In this document: in pieces, positions 51,365 to 60,755 of the stretch | Position numbering within the stretch: the stretch's first letter is position 1 | Layout: each line of letters starts with the position of its first letter | Source: JAAXHH01 sp965248395 | GTDB lineage: Bacteria; JAAXHH01 | NCBI GenBank assembly: GCA_965248395.1 | Contig: OZ252103.1 | Location: 3,472,001-3,536,000, forward strand | Length of the DNA: 64,000 nt | Reading direction: 5' to 3' | Notes under the pieces: model-generated | Told to the model about the DNA's origin: nothing | Seen by the model: the letters and a program-made list of their open reading frames with translations, nothing else | The model's database searches: none | Made by a program: the position numbers and the translations under genes

Positions 51365-52756
51365 TCAATAAACGCGGCGCAGATCGATTCCGCGATAGTA
51401 GTGTTTCAGGATCTTATCGTGTTTATATCCCTGTACTGCCATCCCGATGGCGCCCGTCTGGCAAAGACCGATTCCGTGGCCGTACCCACCGCCTTCGGCC
51501 ACGATGGTGTCACCCCTGATCTTCAAGTCGAACTTCGTGCTGCGGAGGAGCGGCTGGCCCCGGATAGGCCGGCGTAGCGCCGAGCGTATCTTATCGCCGC
51601 GTAGTGTCGTCATTCCTTGATTCGATTTGATTTCGAGCACCTGCACGCGACCACTCGGGGATCGTTTCCGAACATCCATATCGCGAAGAGAGAATTCCCC
51701 GGCCTTGCTTCGATCCAGGCCGGGCAACCTGTTCGCCAGGATGTTCTCCAGTGTCTTCCGGTTCCATTCCACGCGCCACTTGTAGACCGGTGAATTCCGG
51801 CAGAAGTCGCCGCTCCTTCCGTCCCGGTCCCGCACGTTGCGCAGGTATGGAACAGGCCTGGAATCCCAGGCATTCTCGATGGATTCGGTTTCGCCCCCGC
51901 AGGTCGACGAGTAGAAGGCGTCTATTGGTTTTCCGTCATAGATGGCCACCATGCCCCGGGTCTCTGCGATGGCCCGGTCGGCGACGGTCCATTCGGCGCT
52001 AAAGCCTTCGTACACCTGGTCGGCCACGGTACTGTACAGGTCGAAACCGAGGTCCCTGCGTCGACCCAGATTCGCTATGGCGTAGGTACGTGCGGCGACT
52101 GCCTGGGCTTTCAGCGCCTCGATTTGCGGGTCCTTGAGCTTACCGATTTCCAGGGGAACGACCCCGCGCAGGTAGGTCTCCAGATCGAGGATGTTAACGG
52201 CCGTCAGCGTGCCTTTCCGGTTGACGGTCACCTCCACGGTGCCCCGGTATTCTTTTTGGGATATCCAAATGCGCCCTTCCCGTTCAGCCGGTCTCACCTG
52301 TATCGGACCGGTGTACAGTCCCTGGGCGTCGCCCTCCGGGGTGGAAGCGTTGATCCACGCGCCATTGGCCTGCAGATTCCACTCCTTGCCGCGGGAGGAC
52401 GTGCCTATCACTTCCCCACTGGACTGATCCACGACTTTGAAACTCCCGGTCCCGGTCACCCGTACCGAGGACCTGTTGACGAGTAAACCGATCCTGACCA
52501 GGGGAAGCCGGCCGGGTCGAAAAGTATCGGACGGCCGTGAAGGCGTGGAAGGGGCGGAAGGGGTGGAAGGCAGGGATGGATGCGGCCTGCCGGCGCAGCC
52601 GGAAACCACGAAGAGGAGTACAAAGGCTGCCAACCAAACAGTCCGACTCTCGGTCCAGGCATAGTAGTAAGGGTACCGAAACCACGATCCTCCGCGTCTG
52701 CCGGTCATGCTTTCCTGATGCGCCATACCCGCTACGTACATCATTACTCCGTTCAT
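51365..52756 (-). CDS. SpoIID/LytB-domain lipoprotein
   Basis: About 463 residues. After a membrane segment with the lipobox-like VVSGC and a Pro/Ser-rich linker (LPSTPSAPSTPSRPS), the SpoIID domain appears: YLRGVVPLEIGKL, EALKAQAVAARTYAIANLG, PIDAFYSSTCGGETES and GYGHGIGLCQTGAIGMA. SpoIID cleaves glycan strands after stem peptides are removed; LytB-type relatives stimulate amidases. Several ATG codons between 52771 and 52708 are possible; 52756 overlaps the anmK stop as TGATG and so suits translational coupling. It forms a wall-related unit with anmK and lptE. Confidence 0.83.
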   Translation of the reverse strand: MNGVMMYVAGMAHQESMTGRRGGSWFRYPYYYAWTESRTVWLAAFVLLFVVSGCAGRPHPSLPSTPSAPSTPSRPSDTFRPGRLPLVRIGLLVNRSSVRVTGTGSFKVVDQSSGEVIGTSSRGKEWNLQANGAWINASTPEGDAQGLYTGPIQVRPAEREGRIWISQKEYRGTVEVTVNRKGTLTAVNILDLETYLRGVVPLEIGKLKDPQIEALKAQAVAARTYAIANLGRRRDLGFDLYSTVADQVYEGFSAEWTVADRAIAETRGMVAIYDGKPIDAFYSSTCGGETESIENAWDSRPVPYLRNVRDRDGRSGDFCRNSPVYKWRVEWNRKTLENILANRLPGLDRSKAGEFSLRDMDVRKRSPSGRVQVLEIKSNQGMTTLRGDKIRSALRRPIRGQPLLRSTKFDLKIRGDTIVAEGGGYGHGIGLCQTGAIGMAVQGYKHDKILKHYYRGIDLRRVY

Positions 52757-53940
52757 CAGCCGGGCAGGCATATCTTGCCCAGCACCGCGGGCCGGTCGGC
52801 CCCCGTGGCGCCAGGCAGACTGCCCGGCCTTCCCCTGACCGTCTGATCGGCCAGGATCGCAAACGCCACGGCTTCTTTAGCATCCGACGAGAGACCATGT
52901 TCATCCGACGTCGACACCTCGACAGGCGAAAGAACCTTTGAAAGGCGATCCATAATGAAACTGTTTCGGGCGCCACCTCCACTCACGATCAGTTCGTCGA
53001 GGGGGGTGACCGGTCCGACGAACCGGTGGTAGGCGTCCCGGATGGAACGAACGGTGATTTCCGTGGCCGTAGCCAGCATATCGTCAGCCTTAAGACCGGC
53101 TTTCTTTCCCGCGCACACCAGGGCTTCCGCGCAGGATCCGCCGAACAACTCCCGGCCCGTCGACTTGGGCGGAGTTCGTTCGAAATAAGGCATGGAAAGC
53201 ACGTTTTCAACCAGTTCTTCGGAAGGAGTGCCGCGCCGCGAACCCGCGCCGTCCCGGTCCATGGCCTGCCCCGTTTCAGCCTCGGCAACGGCGTCGATGA
53301 GCATGTTGGCCGGACCTGTATCAAAGGCCATGACATCCGCGGGATCCGGGTTCGCGGGCAGTACCGTGAGATTCGCGATGCCCCCCAGGTTCAAAAGCCC
53401 CCTCGCCTTTGTAGGGTGCTTGAAGAGCAGGTAGTCCACGTAGGGTACGAGCGGCGCGCCCTGGCCGCCGCGGGCCACGTCCGCCGTGCGAAAATCACCG
53501 ACTGTAACCACGCCCGTTCGCTGGGCGATCACCGATGGATCACCGATCTGAAGCGTCGCCCCGGTCTCCACGCCGAATCGCTCTTTTCGTTCCGGTAGAT
53601 GGTGCACCGTCTGGCCATGGGACCCTATCAGATCGATATCCTTCAAGGCGAGTCCCGCCGAATGGGTTACGTTGACGGCGGCCGCGGCGAACAGTTCACC
53701 CAACTCGAAATGCAGACGGCAGAGCTCGTCGATCCGGCTGGTCTCAGGTTCGGAAACGTCCATGATCCGTGCGCGTAATCCGTCCGGGTAGGCCACTGTT
53801 TCGAAAGCGAGCACGGCCAGCGAAAGTCCATCGTCCATCTCGCGCAAACGTATGACCGCGGCGTCTATGCCGTCGGCGGACGTTCCCGACATCAGTCCAA
53901 TGATCCGGCGGTCCTGCTCTACCTGAAACCCTGATAGCAC
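52756..53940 (-). CDS. anmK: Anhydro-N-acetylmuramic acid kinase
   Basis: A 394-residue kinase of peptidoglycan recycling, which opens and phosphorylates 1,6-anhydroMurNAc to MurNAc-6-phosphate. IIGLMSGTSADGIDAAVI is the ATP-loop signature, SHGQTVHHLPE, PLVPYVDYLLF and AFDTGPANMLIDA are family motifs, and ELIVSGGGARNSFIMD closes the C-terminal lobe. I start it at GTG 53940, preceded by GAGAGG; the longer open frame to 54111 adds 57 residues unlike any AnmK. Its substrate is made by transglycosylases such as the MltB-type one at 7.9-8.9 kb. Confidence 0.93.
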   Translation of the reverse strand: MLSGFQVEQDRRIIGLMSGTSADGIDAAVIRLREMDDGLSLAVLAFETVAYPDGLRARIMDVSEPETSRIDELCRLHFELGELFAAAAVNVTHSAGLALKDIDLIGSHGQTVHHLPERKERFGVETGATLQIGDPSVIAQRTGVVTVGDFRTADVARGGQGAPLVPYVDYLLFKHPTKARGLLNLGGIANLTVLPANPDPADVMAFDTGPANMLIDAVAEAETGQAMDRDGAGSRRGTPSEELVENVLSMPYFERTPPKSTGRELFGGSCAEALVCAGKKAGLKADDMLATATEITVRSIRDAYHRFVGPVTPLDELIVSGGGARNSFIMDRLSKVLSPVEVSTSDEHGLSSDAKEAVAFAILADQTVRGRPGSLPGATGADRPAVLGKICLPG

Positions 53941-54204
53941 GGGCTGTACCTCTCCCGGCCGTTCTGGCCATTTCTTTGTCCTGGTTGCTGAATTGGCTGC
54001 TGAAATATGCCCCGGTCCCCGCCGTATGTCAAGCCGGTTGGGGTCGTCCGCAGACCACCAAAAATCCGTTGCGAAAACGCCAACGATTCTTATTTTAACG
54101 AGAAACGGCACATCCTAAGGAATCGTATGGTCTCGTCCACTCCGGTGGTTTTGTCTGCTCCGGGACGACGCCATGCCCTACCACCACGCAAAGCGAGGAT
54201 TCTC

Positions 54205-55245
54205 ATGAAAGATACGAATCGGATGAGGTGGGTCGTCTACGCGGCGGCCATCGCGTTGATTACCCTGTTCCAAAGCACCGTAATGGCCCAGAACAACGCG
54301 CCCAATCCTTACAACACGGTCGAAGGCATCTGGGGCAAACTTTCCGGGGAAAGGACCTGGGGCGCCACGAGCGCGGTCTTTCCCGCCCAGGACGGCAGCG
54401 GGAACATCTGGGTGGCCGAAAGATGCGGCGAGAACCTGTGCGCAGGTAAAGAAGACGTGCCGCCTATCATGCTCTTCGACAACGACGGCAACCTGCTGAA
54501 GAGCTTCGGCGCGGGCATGTTCGTCTGGCCCCACGGCATCTTCGTGGACTCGGGGAACAATGTATGGGTGACGGACGCCCGGGGCGGCGAGGGTATCGGG
54601 CACCAGATTCACAAGTTCAGTGAAGACGGCGAACTCCTGATGAGCCTCGGCGTGGCCGGTGTCGGGGGCGAAGGGGAAACCATCTTCAACGCGCCTTCCG
54701 ACGTCCTGGTGGCGCCCGATGGCAGTATCTTCGTGGCGGACGGACACGGTGCCAGCGGCAACAACCGCATCGTCAAGCTGGCGAGCGACGGGACATTCAT
54801 CAAGGCCTGGGGCAAGACGGGACAGGCCGCCGGTGAGTTCCGGGATCCCCACGCGCTGGCCATGGACTCCCAGGGCCGGCTGTTCGTCGGCGACAGGGGT
54901 AACGCCCGACTCCAGATCTTCGACCAGGAAGGCGAGTACATCGCCACGTGGACCCAGTTCGGCCGTCCGAGCGGACTGTTCATCGACGCAAACGACGTGC
55001 TCTACAGCGCCGACTCCGAGTCGAACGCGACCTGGGGCGCCAACCCGGGATGGCTGCGCGGTATCCGCATCGGCAGCATCAAGGACGGCGGTTTTGTTTC
55101 GGCCTTCATCCCCGACCCCGTGGTGGATGCCGATAACGCTGGAACGACGGGCGCCGAAGGCGTTGCCGCGGATGCCATGGGCAATGTCTACGGTGCGGAG
55201 GTCGGTCCCCGCATGCTGAGAAAATACGTCAGGGGCGGGGAATAG
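54205..55245 (+). CDS. Exported NHL-repeat six-bladed propeller (peptidyl-hydroxyglycine-lyase-like)
   Basis: About 346 residues from ATG 54205, which follows GAGG at seven bases. A signal peptide ends near VMAQ. NHL-type blades follow: DGSGNIWVAERCG, WPHGIFVDSGNNVWVTD, APDGSIFVADGHG, DPHALAMDSQGRLFVGDRG, RPSGLFIDANDVLYSAD and AEGVAADAMGNVYGAEV. The arrangement, with an unusual CGENLC pair early, resembles bacterial proteins annotated as peptidyl-alpha-hydroxyglycine alpha-amidating lyase. That activity is not established for this subgroup. It is periplasmic, monocistronic and convergent with the Rieske gene. Confidence 0.8.
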   Translation: MKDTNRMRWVVYAAAIALITLFQSTVMAQNNAPNPYNTVEGIWGKLSGERTWGATSAVFPAQDGSGNIWVAERCGENLCAGKEDVPPIMLFDNDGNLLKSFGAGMFVWPHGIFVDSGNNVWVTDARGGEGIGHQIHKFSEDGELLMSLGVAGVGGEGETIFNAPSDVLVAPDGSIFVADGHGASGNNRIVKLASDGTFIKAWGKTGQAAGEFRDPHALAMDSQGRLFVGDRGNARLQIFDQEGEYIATWTQFGRPSGLFIDANDVLYSADSESNATWGANPGWLRGIRIGSIKDGGFVSAFIPDPVVDADNAGTTGAEGVAADAMGNVYGAEVGPRMLRKYVRGGE

Positions 55246-55296
55246 ACGAGCCGTTTATAGTCGTGCCATTCTCTGACTGTGCAACTGGATGACTGA

Positions 55297-55333
55297 AATA
55301 GCCGGTCGTGGTCCCGTGCCTCGGCCGGCTATT
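55297..55333. terminator. Bidirectional terminator between convergent genes
   Basis: AATAGCCGG (55297-55305) and CCGGCTATT (55325-55333) form a perfect nine-pair stem that can extend inward by two pairs. ATTCTTCTTC follows on the plus strand. It overlaps the stop of the minus-strand Rieske gene and lies 51 bases after the NHL gene. Confidence 0.65.
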
Positions 55334-57098
55334 CTTCTTCGTACAGCGCCTCGCCGCGGCTCAGCCTCAAAGCGATCTGGGCGGTCTGATTGAGGGCCCG
55401 CTGCGTCGGTGCGTGGGCCGCCAGGTACCGGGCCGTGGCGATTAGCACGTGGTCAGCAGCAGTGCTTCCCTGCAGTTCCTCGTACTGCCGGACGCCCGCC
55501 TCCAGCATCTGGAAGCTGTGGAACTCGGCATCCTCCCGCAGCAGCGAGACCGCCAACGTGCGGAACAGCCGGTTCACCGGGTGACCGTCGACCAGGTAGC
55601 GATAGACCAGCCTGGCGGCCGGTTCTACCTGCTGCTGCGTATCCAGTTCATTTAAAAAAGCGGCGAGCATCGCGTCCGTGTCACCGGCCAGGTCAGCCGT
55701 GGCCCTTTCACTCGGGAGACGCGCGGGCGGCACGTTGAGAAAGCGATCCAGGTACACCGCCATCGCGCCGTGGAATACGCCTCGGACCAGTTCGGGCGAA
55801 CCCGTGCGTTTCAGGGCCTGGTGCAGCGCGTTCGCGTAGGTGAAGGTGTGCAGCACCGTGATCCAGTCGCCGAATTCGTTCTGCGTATGAAAACGGGCGA
55901 TGCGCAGTGCGGCGGCGTAGGTGACGGACTGGCTGAGTTGGATCGGCGTCATGCCCTCGCGAAGGCGGGCAAGCATGGTGTCCACCGTAAGCTGGGGATC
56001 GTCCCCCAGGATAACCTCGGCCAACTCCCCGGGTCCCTCCCAGGCGTACCCGTTGGACGGAGATGACATCGCACCGGGCAACGCGTCGTTCACCCCGCGG
56101 AGGACTGCCGCCAGGTCGTCGGGATGACGCCAGGCGTTGGTCTCTTCGCTGCGCTGTGCGGCGCACAACTGGCGCACCAGGCTGGGCAGCACTTCGCCCG
56201 CGTGTTGCCAGCCGATGTGATCCAGCAGTTCCGTGGACTTGTTGATGAAATCCACGACATGTCCGCCGTCGAGGAATACGCGGTCGGTGGCCGCGCACAT
56301 CATCATGTCGACCAGCCGGGCGGGTTCGCCGCCCATGGATACGGCAGTAAGCAGACAGCGTGTGGCGCCATCGGTATCGCGCACCTCCACGAAGCGGCGG
56401 AACCACCGCTTTAATCGTTCATACGTCAGGTTTTCAGTGTCCAGAGGCTGGAGATCGAACCTCGGCGGCTGCCCGTTGCTGTCGCGGGCGACGTGCGTCA
56501 ATCCCTGGTAAAGCGGAAGGATCTGCTCGTCCGGGGGTAGATATTCGCACAGGTTGGTCATGGCGGTCAGGATGGTCAGTCCCGACCCCCATCCCGACGA
56601 CCGGTACCGTACCCCGTATCGCCCGCCGGTTTCCGCGATTTCCTTGAAGGACACGCCCGATTTCAACAGGGCGATCACTGCCTTGGCGTTCACAAGCGAT
56701 ATGTTCTGCTCCAAGCCTTCCCGCAGGCGCTGCTGCCAGTACGCCGCGTCTCCGGACTGGTCCCGGGTACCCGAGACCCATACGTCGCCGTTCCGTGTTT
56801 CCACCGCGAATACCGGCACGTCGTCCGCAAAGAGATCGAAAGTACATCCGCTCTCCAGGTCGAAATCCGCGTGGTGCCAGTGGCAGGTCAATATGCCGTC
56901 CTTGATCGTGCCCCGGTGCAGCGGAAACCCCATGTGAGGACATCGGTTGTCCACGGCGTGCACCTGTCCGTCGTCGTGGTGGAACACGGCGATCGGTCCA
57001 TCGTGGCCGTTGACGACGATGCACCCCTTCTCTTTCAGTTTGTCTACCGAAGCGACCCGGATCGGGTCACGCAAATCAGTACCTATCGTGTCGGTCAT
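55329..57098 (-). CDS. Rieske [2Fe-2S] protein with a large uncharacterised helical C-terminal region
   Basis: A 589-residue protein. Residues 10-105 are a Rieske domain: NRCPHMGFPLHRG and LTCHWHHADFDL give Cys53, His55, Cys72 and His75 as cluster ligands. Residues 115-589 are mostly helical, with no dioxygenase iron-site motif (no D/E-x3-D-x2-H-x4-H-like pattern that I can place) and several Gly-rich turns (SGWGSGLTILTAMTNL). It is therefore not a classic ring-hydroxylating oxygenase. The unit could be a redox enzyme of unknown type, or a ferredoxin-coupled carrier. It is cytosolic, divergent from the 2-hydroxyacid dehydrogenase. Confidence 0.75.
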   Translation of the reverse strand: MTDTIGTDLRDPIRVASVDKLKEKGCIVVNGHDGPIAVFHHDDGQVHAVDNRCPHMGFPLHRGTIKDGILTCHWHHADFDLESGCTFDLFADDVPVFAVETRNGDVWVSGTRDQSGDAAYWQQRLREGLEQNISLVNAKAVIALLKSGVSFKEIAETGGRYGVRYRSSGWGSGLTILTAMTNLCEYLPPDEQILPLYQGLTHVARDSNGQPPRFDLQPLDTENLTYERLKRWFRRFVEVRDTDGATRCLLTAVSMGGEPARLVDMMMCAATDRVFLDGGHVVDFINKSTELLDHIGWQHAGEVLPSLVRQLCAAQRSEETNAWRHPDDLAAVLRGVNDALPGAMSSPSNGYAWEGPGELAEVILGDDPQLTVDTMLARLREGMTPIQLSQSVTYAAALRIARFHTQNEFGDWITVLHTFTYANALHQALKRTGSPELVRGVFHGAMAVYLDRFLNVPPARLPSERATADLAGDTDAMLAAFLNELDTQQQVEPAARLVYRYLVDGHPVNRLFRTLAVSLLREDAEFHSFQMLEAGVRQYEELQGSTAADHVLIATARYLAAHAPTQRALNQTAQIALRLSRGEALYEEE

Positions 57099-57238
57099 GA
57101 TCGCATCTCCTCAACGCGTATTTTCATTGATCGTGCCGTCTTATCCTGTAATTTGAGTAAACACTTCCTATTATATGAGTACACATATCTCGTATTTTGT
57201 CATTCATATTTATCTACCTTGACGGTCTTGTGCCCATC

Positions 57239-57329
57239 ATGAGAACGGTGTAATCCAATAAAAAGAACGACCTAGAACTACCATGAGAACGGTGTAAATC
57301 TACCATGAGAGCGGTGTAAACCTACCATG
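57239..57329 (+). repeat. 22-bp tandem array of ATG-to-stop mini-frames ending on a gene start
   Basis: Units begin at 57239, 57261 (degenerate, 15 of 22 bases kept), 57283 and 57305, and the next phase point, 57327, is the start codon of the dehydrogenase gene. The three intact units each contain a five-codon frame, ATG AGA (A/G)CG GTG TAA, followed by a short spacer and CTACC. Confidence 0.8.
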
Positions 57330-58352
57330 AGCAAACCTCGTATCTGGTACCTTCCGACGCCATACCACACCGGAAACGTGTTTAAGGAAGACACCTACCA
57401 ACTGCTTCTCGGTAGTTTCGACGTGGTCGAGAACGACAGGGACCGTGCCGTGACGGCCGCCGAGGTGGAGGAGGGGATATCCGCATTCGATGGCCTGGTC
57501 ACCGGCTGGGGCGTGCTGCCGTTAAGTGCGGCGGCCCTGGAGCTTGGGCAGCAACTCAAGATCATTGTTCATTCCGCTGGATCGGTCAAGTACCTGCTCA
57601 CCCCGGAGATGGTGGCCGGGCAACTGGTGCCCAGGAAGATCCGCGTCGTCAGCGCGAACGGCGCCATCGCCCTGAACGTGGCGGAACACACGGTAGGCGC
57701 CCTGATCATGATGAGCCGCCGGTGGATTCATCACGCCCTCAATATCCGGGAACGGGGGATGTGGCGGGATCCCAACCAGGCCGGGTCAAACCAGTTTCTC
57801 CGCGGCGCGGTGGTAGGGATCGTCAGCGCCAGTTCGGTCGGCCGGGAGGTGATCCGGCTCCTTCAGCCCTTCAACGTCCGGATTCTTGTCTTCGATCCCT
57901 ACCTGAGCGAATGGGACGCCGGTCGACTGAACGTGGAACGGGTTGGTTTGAATTCGCTGTTCGAGGAATCCGACGTGGTGACCATTCACGCGCCGTCCAT
58001 TCCGGAGACGGACCACATGATCGGAGCCGAGCAACTGCGCCTCCTGCGGGACGACGCCGTTCTGGTCAACACCTCGCGGGGATCCGTCCTGGACCACGAC
58101 GCCTTGTACAAGGAAGCGAAGACCGGTAGGATACAGGTTCAACTCGACGTGACCACGCCCGAGCCTCTGCCGCCCGATCACCGATTGCGTTCCCTTCCGA
58201 ACGTGGTCCTCACACCACATACCTCGGGTACCGGCGCATTTGGCCATCTCGAGATCGGCGAGATTTTGCTGGCCGCGCTGGAGCGCTTCTTCAGTGGACA
58301 GAAGCCGGTACCAGGTGAGGTGGATCTGTCAAGCTGGGCGCTGCTGGCGTAG
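57327..58352 (+). CDS. D-isomer-specific 2-hydroxyacid dehydrogenase family protein
   Basis: A 341-residue NAD-dependent dehydrogenase of the PGDH/formate dehydrogenase superfamily. VVGIVSASSVGREVIRLL is the cofactor loop, in which the usual GxGxxG is SxSxxG; LVFDPYLSEWDAG ends the second strand. Catalytic Arg lies in LVNTSRGSVLDHDALY, Glu in the DVTTPEPLP region and His in LTPHTSG. It should reduce a 2-ketoacid or oxidise a 2-hydroxyacid, as in many sugar-acid clusters. Its start ATG 57327 sits at the end of the 22-bp array. Substrate unknown. Confidence 0.85.
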   Translation: MSKPRIWYLPTPYHTGNVFKEDTYQLLLGSFDVVENDRDRAVTAAEVEEGISAFDGLVTGWGVLPLSAAALELGQQLKIIVHSAGSVKYLLTPEMVAGQLVPRKIRVVSANGAIALNVAEHTVGALIMMSRRWIHHALNIRERGMWRDPNQAGSNQFLRGAVVGIVSASSVGREVIRLLQPFNVRILVFDPYLSEWDAGRLNVERVGLNSLFEESDVVTIHAPSIPETDHMIGAEQLRLLRDDAVLVNTSRGSVLDHDALYKEAKTGRIQVQLDVTTPEPLPPDHRLRSLPNVVLTPHTSGTGAFGHLEIGEILLAALERFFSGQKPVPGEVDLSSWALLA

Positions 58353-58437
58353 GTCCTATGGCCGACGGGGTGGGCAGGTGCCTCGTCATGCATACCCGGC
58401 GACGAGCGGTATTCGCGGTGGTCCGTCCCGCCTTGCG

Positions 58438-59304
58438 TCAGACGCGGCGCCGCGCAGCACGCACCGTATTCTCCATCAACATGGCCACGGTCATGGGGCC
58501 GACTCCGCCGATTCGGGGAGTAATCCAGCCGGCCACCTCCGCCACGTCGTCTTCCACGTCGCTGAGTAGCTTCTTTCCCTTACGCTTGATGCCCGCCGCG
58601 ACGACCGCCGCACCGGGTTTTACCATTTCCTTCTTGATCAGGCCGGGCGATCCCGCCGCTGCCACGATGATATCGGCTTCGCGCAGGTGAACAGCCATGT
58701 CCGGCACGGCCGAATGCAGCACCGTGACGGCCGCGTTGCAGTCGGGTCGTTTCAGGGACAGGAGCAGGGCCAGGGGACGGCCGATGGTCAGTCCACGACC
58801 GACGATCACCACGTGTTTTCCTTTGATGGGTACGTCGTAATGTCCCAGCAGGGCGAGGATACCATTGGGCGTGCAGGGCAGGGGACCCGGTTTTCCAATT
58901 ACCAGCCGGCCCAGGTTGATAGGATTGAGTCCGTCCGCGTCCTTGTCGGGCGTCACGGAGAGCAGCGCCGCATCCTCGTCAAACCCTTCCGGCAGCGGAA
59001 TCTGCACGAGAATGGCGTCAACCTCCGGGTCTCCGTTCATGCTGCCGATGATCCGCATCAGTTCTTCCTGCGGTGTGGATGCGGGCAGGTGGGTATGGAT
59101 GCTCTGGATGCCGATCTCGGCGCATGCCCGGTGCTTCATGGCGATGTAAGTTGCACTGGGGCTGTCGTCTCCGACGAGGATCGTGGCCAACCCCGGTGTC
59201 ACCCCCTTCTCGTGCAGCGCGGTGACTTCCTGTGCGAGCTTCACCTGCATCTCGTCGGCCAGCTTGCGGCCGCTCATGATGATCGGACCAGGTCCGGATT
59301 CCAT
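58438..59304 (-). CDS. folD: Bifunctional methylenetetrahydrofolate dehydrogenase/methenyltetrahydrofolate cyclohydrolase
   Basis: A 288-residue cytosolic enzyme that interconverts 5,10-methylene- and 10-formyl-tetrahydrofolate. YIAMKHRACAEIGI has the catalytic lysine, VQIPLPEGFD and KDADGLNPINLG bind folate, CTPNGILALL and VIVGRGLTIGRPLALLL bind NADP, and PRIGGVGPMTVAMLMENTV is the C-terminal signature. ATG 59304 is chosen since GAGGG lies upstream and the rest matches family length; ATG 59355 would overlap the preceding gene. It follows the HpaB-like gene by 11 bp, so the two are probably co-transcribed. Confidence 0.94.
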   Translation of the reverse strand: MESGPGPIIMSGRKLADEMQVKLAQEVTALHEKGVTPGLATILVGDDSPSATYIAMKHRACAEIGIQSIHTHLPASTPQEELMRIIGSMNGDPEVDAILVQIPLPEGFDEDAALLSVTPDKDADGLNPINLGRLVIGKPGPLPCTPNGILALLGHYDVPIKGKHVVIVGRGLTIGRPLALLLSLKRPDCNAAVTVLHSAVPDMAVHLREADIIVAAAGSPGLIKKEMVKPGAAVVAAGIKRKGKKLLSDVEDDVAEVAGWITPRIGGVGPMTVAMLMENTVRAARRRV

Positions 59305-59315
59305 CGACTTACCCT

Positions 59316-60755
59316 CTATTCGATTCCCGCGGCTTTCTTCGCGATGTCCATACACCGCAACAGGTCGTACCCTCGGAAGATCGTGATTTTCTGCGCTTCG
59401 AGTGAACCCTCGGCATGGATGGCCAGCAGTTCGTGGTAACCGCCGAAATCGGACGCAGTCAGATCCCGTATGAGATTGATGGCCTTCATCCGGTCCATCG
59501 TCGGCACCCCCTTTCGGCCTCCCAGGTACCGCTCCAGGTCGCCCCGCGTCTCCTCGTTGTGCCAGTCCGCTTCAGAAGGACCGGTAACCAGCAGGGCTCC
59601 GGCAATGTCCTGCACGTCCCGCACGGCCTCGTGGTAGTTGTTGGCGAAGTGGTACTTGGCGATGTTGGTCGTTAGCGTGTCCGGCACCGCGATGCCGTCC
59701 ACCACCTTGCAGTCCATGGCGGCCGCGCGGGTGAGGGCGCGGACCGTCTCCGTGTAAGTGATGAGCCTCGTAGCCTTGTCGCGAATGTGACTGGCCTTCT
59801 CCACGCCGTTGTACACGGCGATCAGCGAGGCGGCGCCGATGAAGAGGTCGAGGAGCGGCGGCTTGTAGGACACGGCCGTAAACCGGTGGAACTCCACGAA
59901 AGCATTCGCCAGCACCCCGGCGAAATCCCACTCGCCGGCCAGGAAAACCCGTTCGTTGGGGACGAACACGTCATCGAAAACGGTCAGGGTTTCGACGAGG
60001 TGGTGTTTCGAACTGACCGGGTGGAGATAAGTGCTATCGCCCGAGAAACCGAAGGGACTTGCGATGAGGCGGACACCCGGGGTGTTGACGGGCACGGCGA
60101 AGGCCACGGCGTAGTCCTGGTCTTCTTCCGATATCGCGCGCGTCGGCAGCACGACCACTTCGTCCACGAAGGCGGTTCCCGTGGTATGGGCTTTGGCGCC
60201 CCGGACCACGATCCCGTCGGACCGTCGTTCCACGATACGCACGTAGTAGTCGGGGTGGACCTGCTTGGAGGGCAGGAGACTGCGGTCCCCCTTGGCGTCC
60301 GTCTGCGCCACGGCCATGCTCAGATCGCGGTCGCGGCACTCGGCGTGGTAGTTTTTCACGCGTTCCAGGTATCCGGTGCCGTACTTTTCGTCGATCTGCC
60401 GCGCGACGAGGCGCAGGGAAAACAGGGCGTCCGTGCCGATTTCCTTGATGAGCAGGACCACGCCGCTGCCCTCGCGGGTGCTCGTCTCGATCATCTCCCG
60501 GCGCAACAGCAGGTCTTCCGTGTTAGCAGGGGGAATGAAGTAACGGCTGACGCGCTCACCCGTCTCGGGCGACACTGCGGTGAACAGGTCCCGGTGAGCC
60601 TCGTCTTCGGCGAGGCGGTAGTCCAGTGCGGTATGCTCGGCACCCGCCCGCAGTTCCGGATTCTCCATGAGATCCGGCACCCGCTCGCCGCGAAAGTAGA
60701 TCGTCCTGCCATCCCGCAATCCTTCCAGGTATGCTGCAGCCGTTCTCAAACCCAT
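59316..60755 (-). CDS. 4-hydroxyphenylacetate 3-hydroxylase (HpaB)-family protein
   Basis: A 479-residue acyl-CoA-dehydrogenase-fold protein of the HpaB/4-hydroxybutyryl-CoA dehydratase family. AVAQTDAKGDRSLLPSKQ and VVRGAKAHTTGTAFVDEVVVLPT are the flavin-site motifs, and TLTVFDDVFVPNERVFL is the next conserved strand. The paired cysteines that bind [4Fe-4S] in 4-hydroxybutyryl-CoA dehydratase are not seen, so a reduced-FAD monooxygenase is more likely. The reductase partner (HpaC-like) is not in the window. It lies 11 bp upstream of folD on the same transcript. Aromatic substrate unproven. Confidence 0.82.
   Translation of the reverse strand: MGLRTAAAYLEGLRDGRTIYFRGERVPDLMENPELRAGAEHTALDYRLAEDEAHRDLFTAVSPETGERVSRYFIPPANTEDLLLRREMIETSTREGSGVVLLIKEIGTDALFSLRLVARQIDEKYGTGYLERVKNYHAECRDRDLSMAVAQTDAKGDRSLLPSKQVHPDYYVRIVERRSDGIVVRGAKAHTTGTAFVDEVVVLPTRAISEEDQDYAVAFAVPVNTPGVRLIASPFGFSGDSTYLHPVSSKHHLVETLTVFDDVFVPNERVFLAGEWDFAGVLANAFVEFHRFTAVSYKPPLLDLFIGAASLIAVYNGVEKASHIRDKATRLITYTETVRALTRAAAMDCKVVDGIAVPDTLTTNIAKYHFANNYHEAVRDVQDIAGALLVTGPSEADWHNEETRGDLERYLGGRKGVPTMDRMKAINLIRDLTASDFGGYHELLAIHAEGSLEAQKITIFRGYDLLRCMDIAKKAAGIE

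Noticed and set aside
57239..57329. CRISPR array
   Set aside because: Units are contiguous 22-bp copies without spacers and no cas genes are present.
59316..60755. 4-hydroxybutyryl-CoA dehydratase assignment
   Set aside because: The cysteines needed for its [4Fe-4S] cluster are not visible; the HpaB hydroxylase type fits better.
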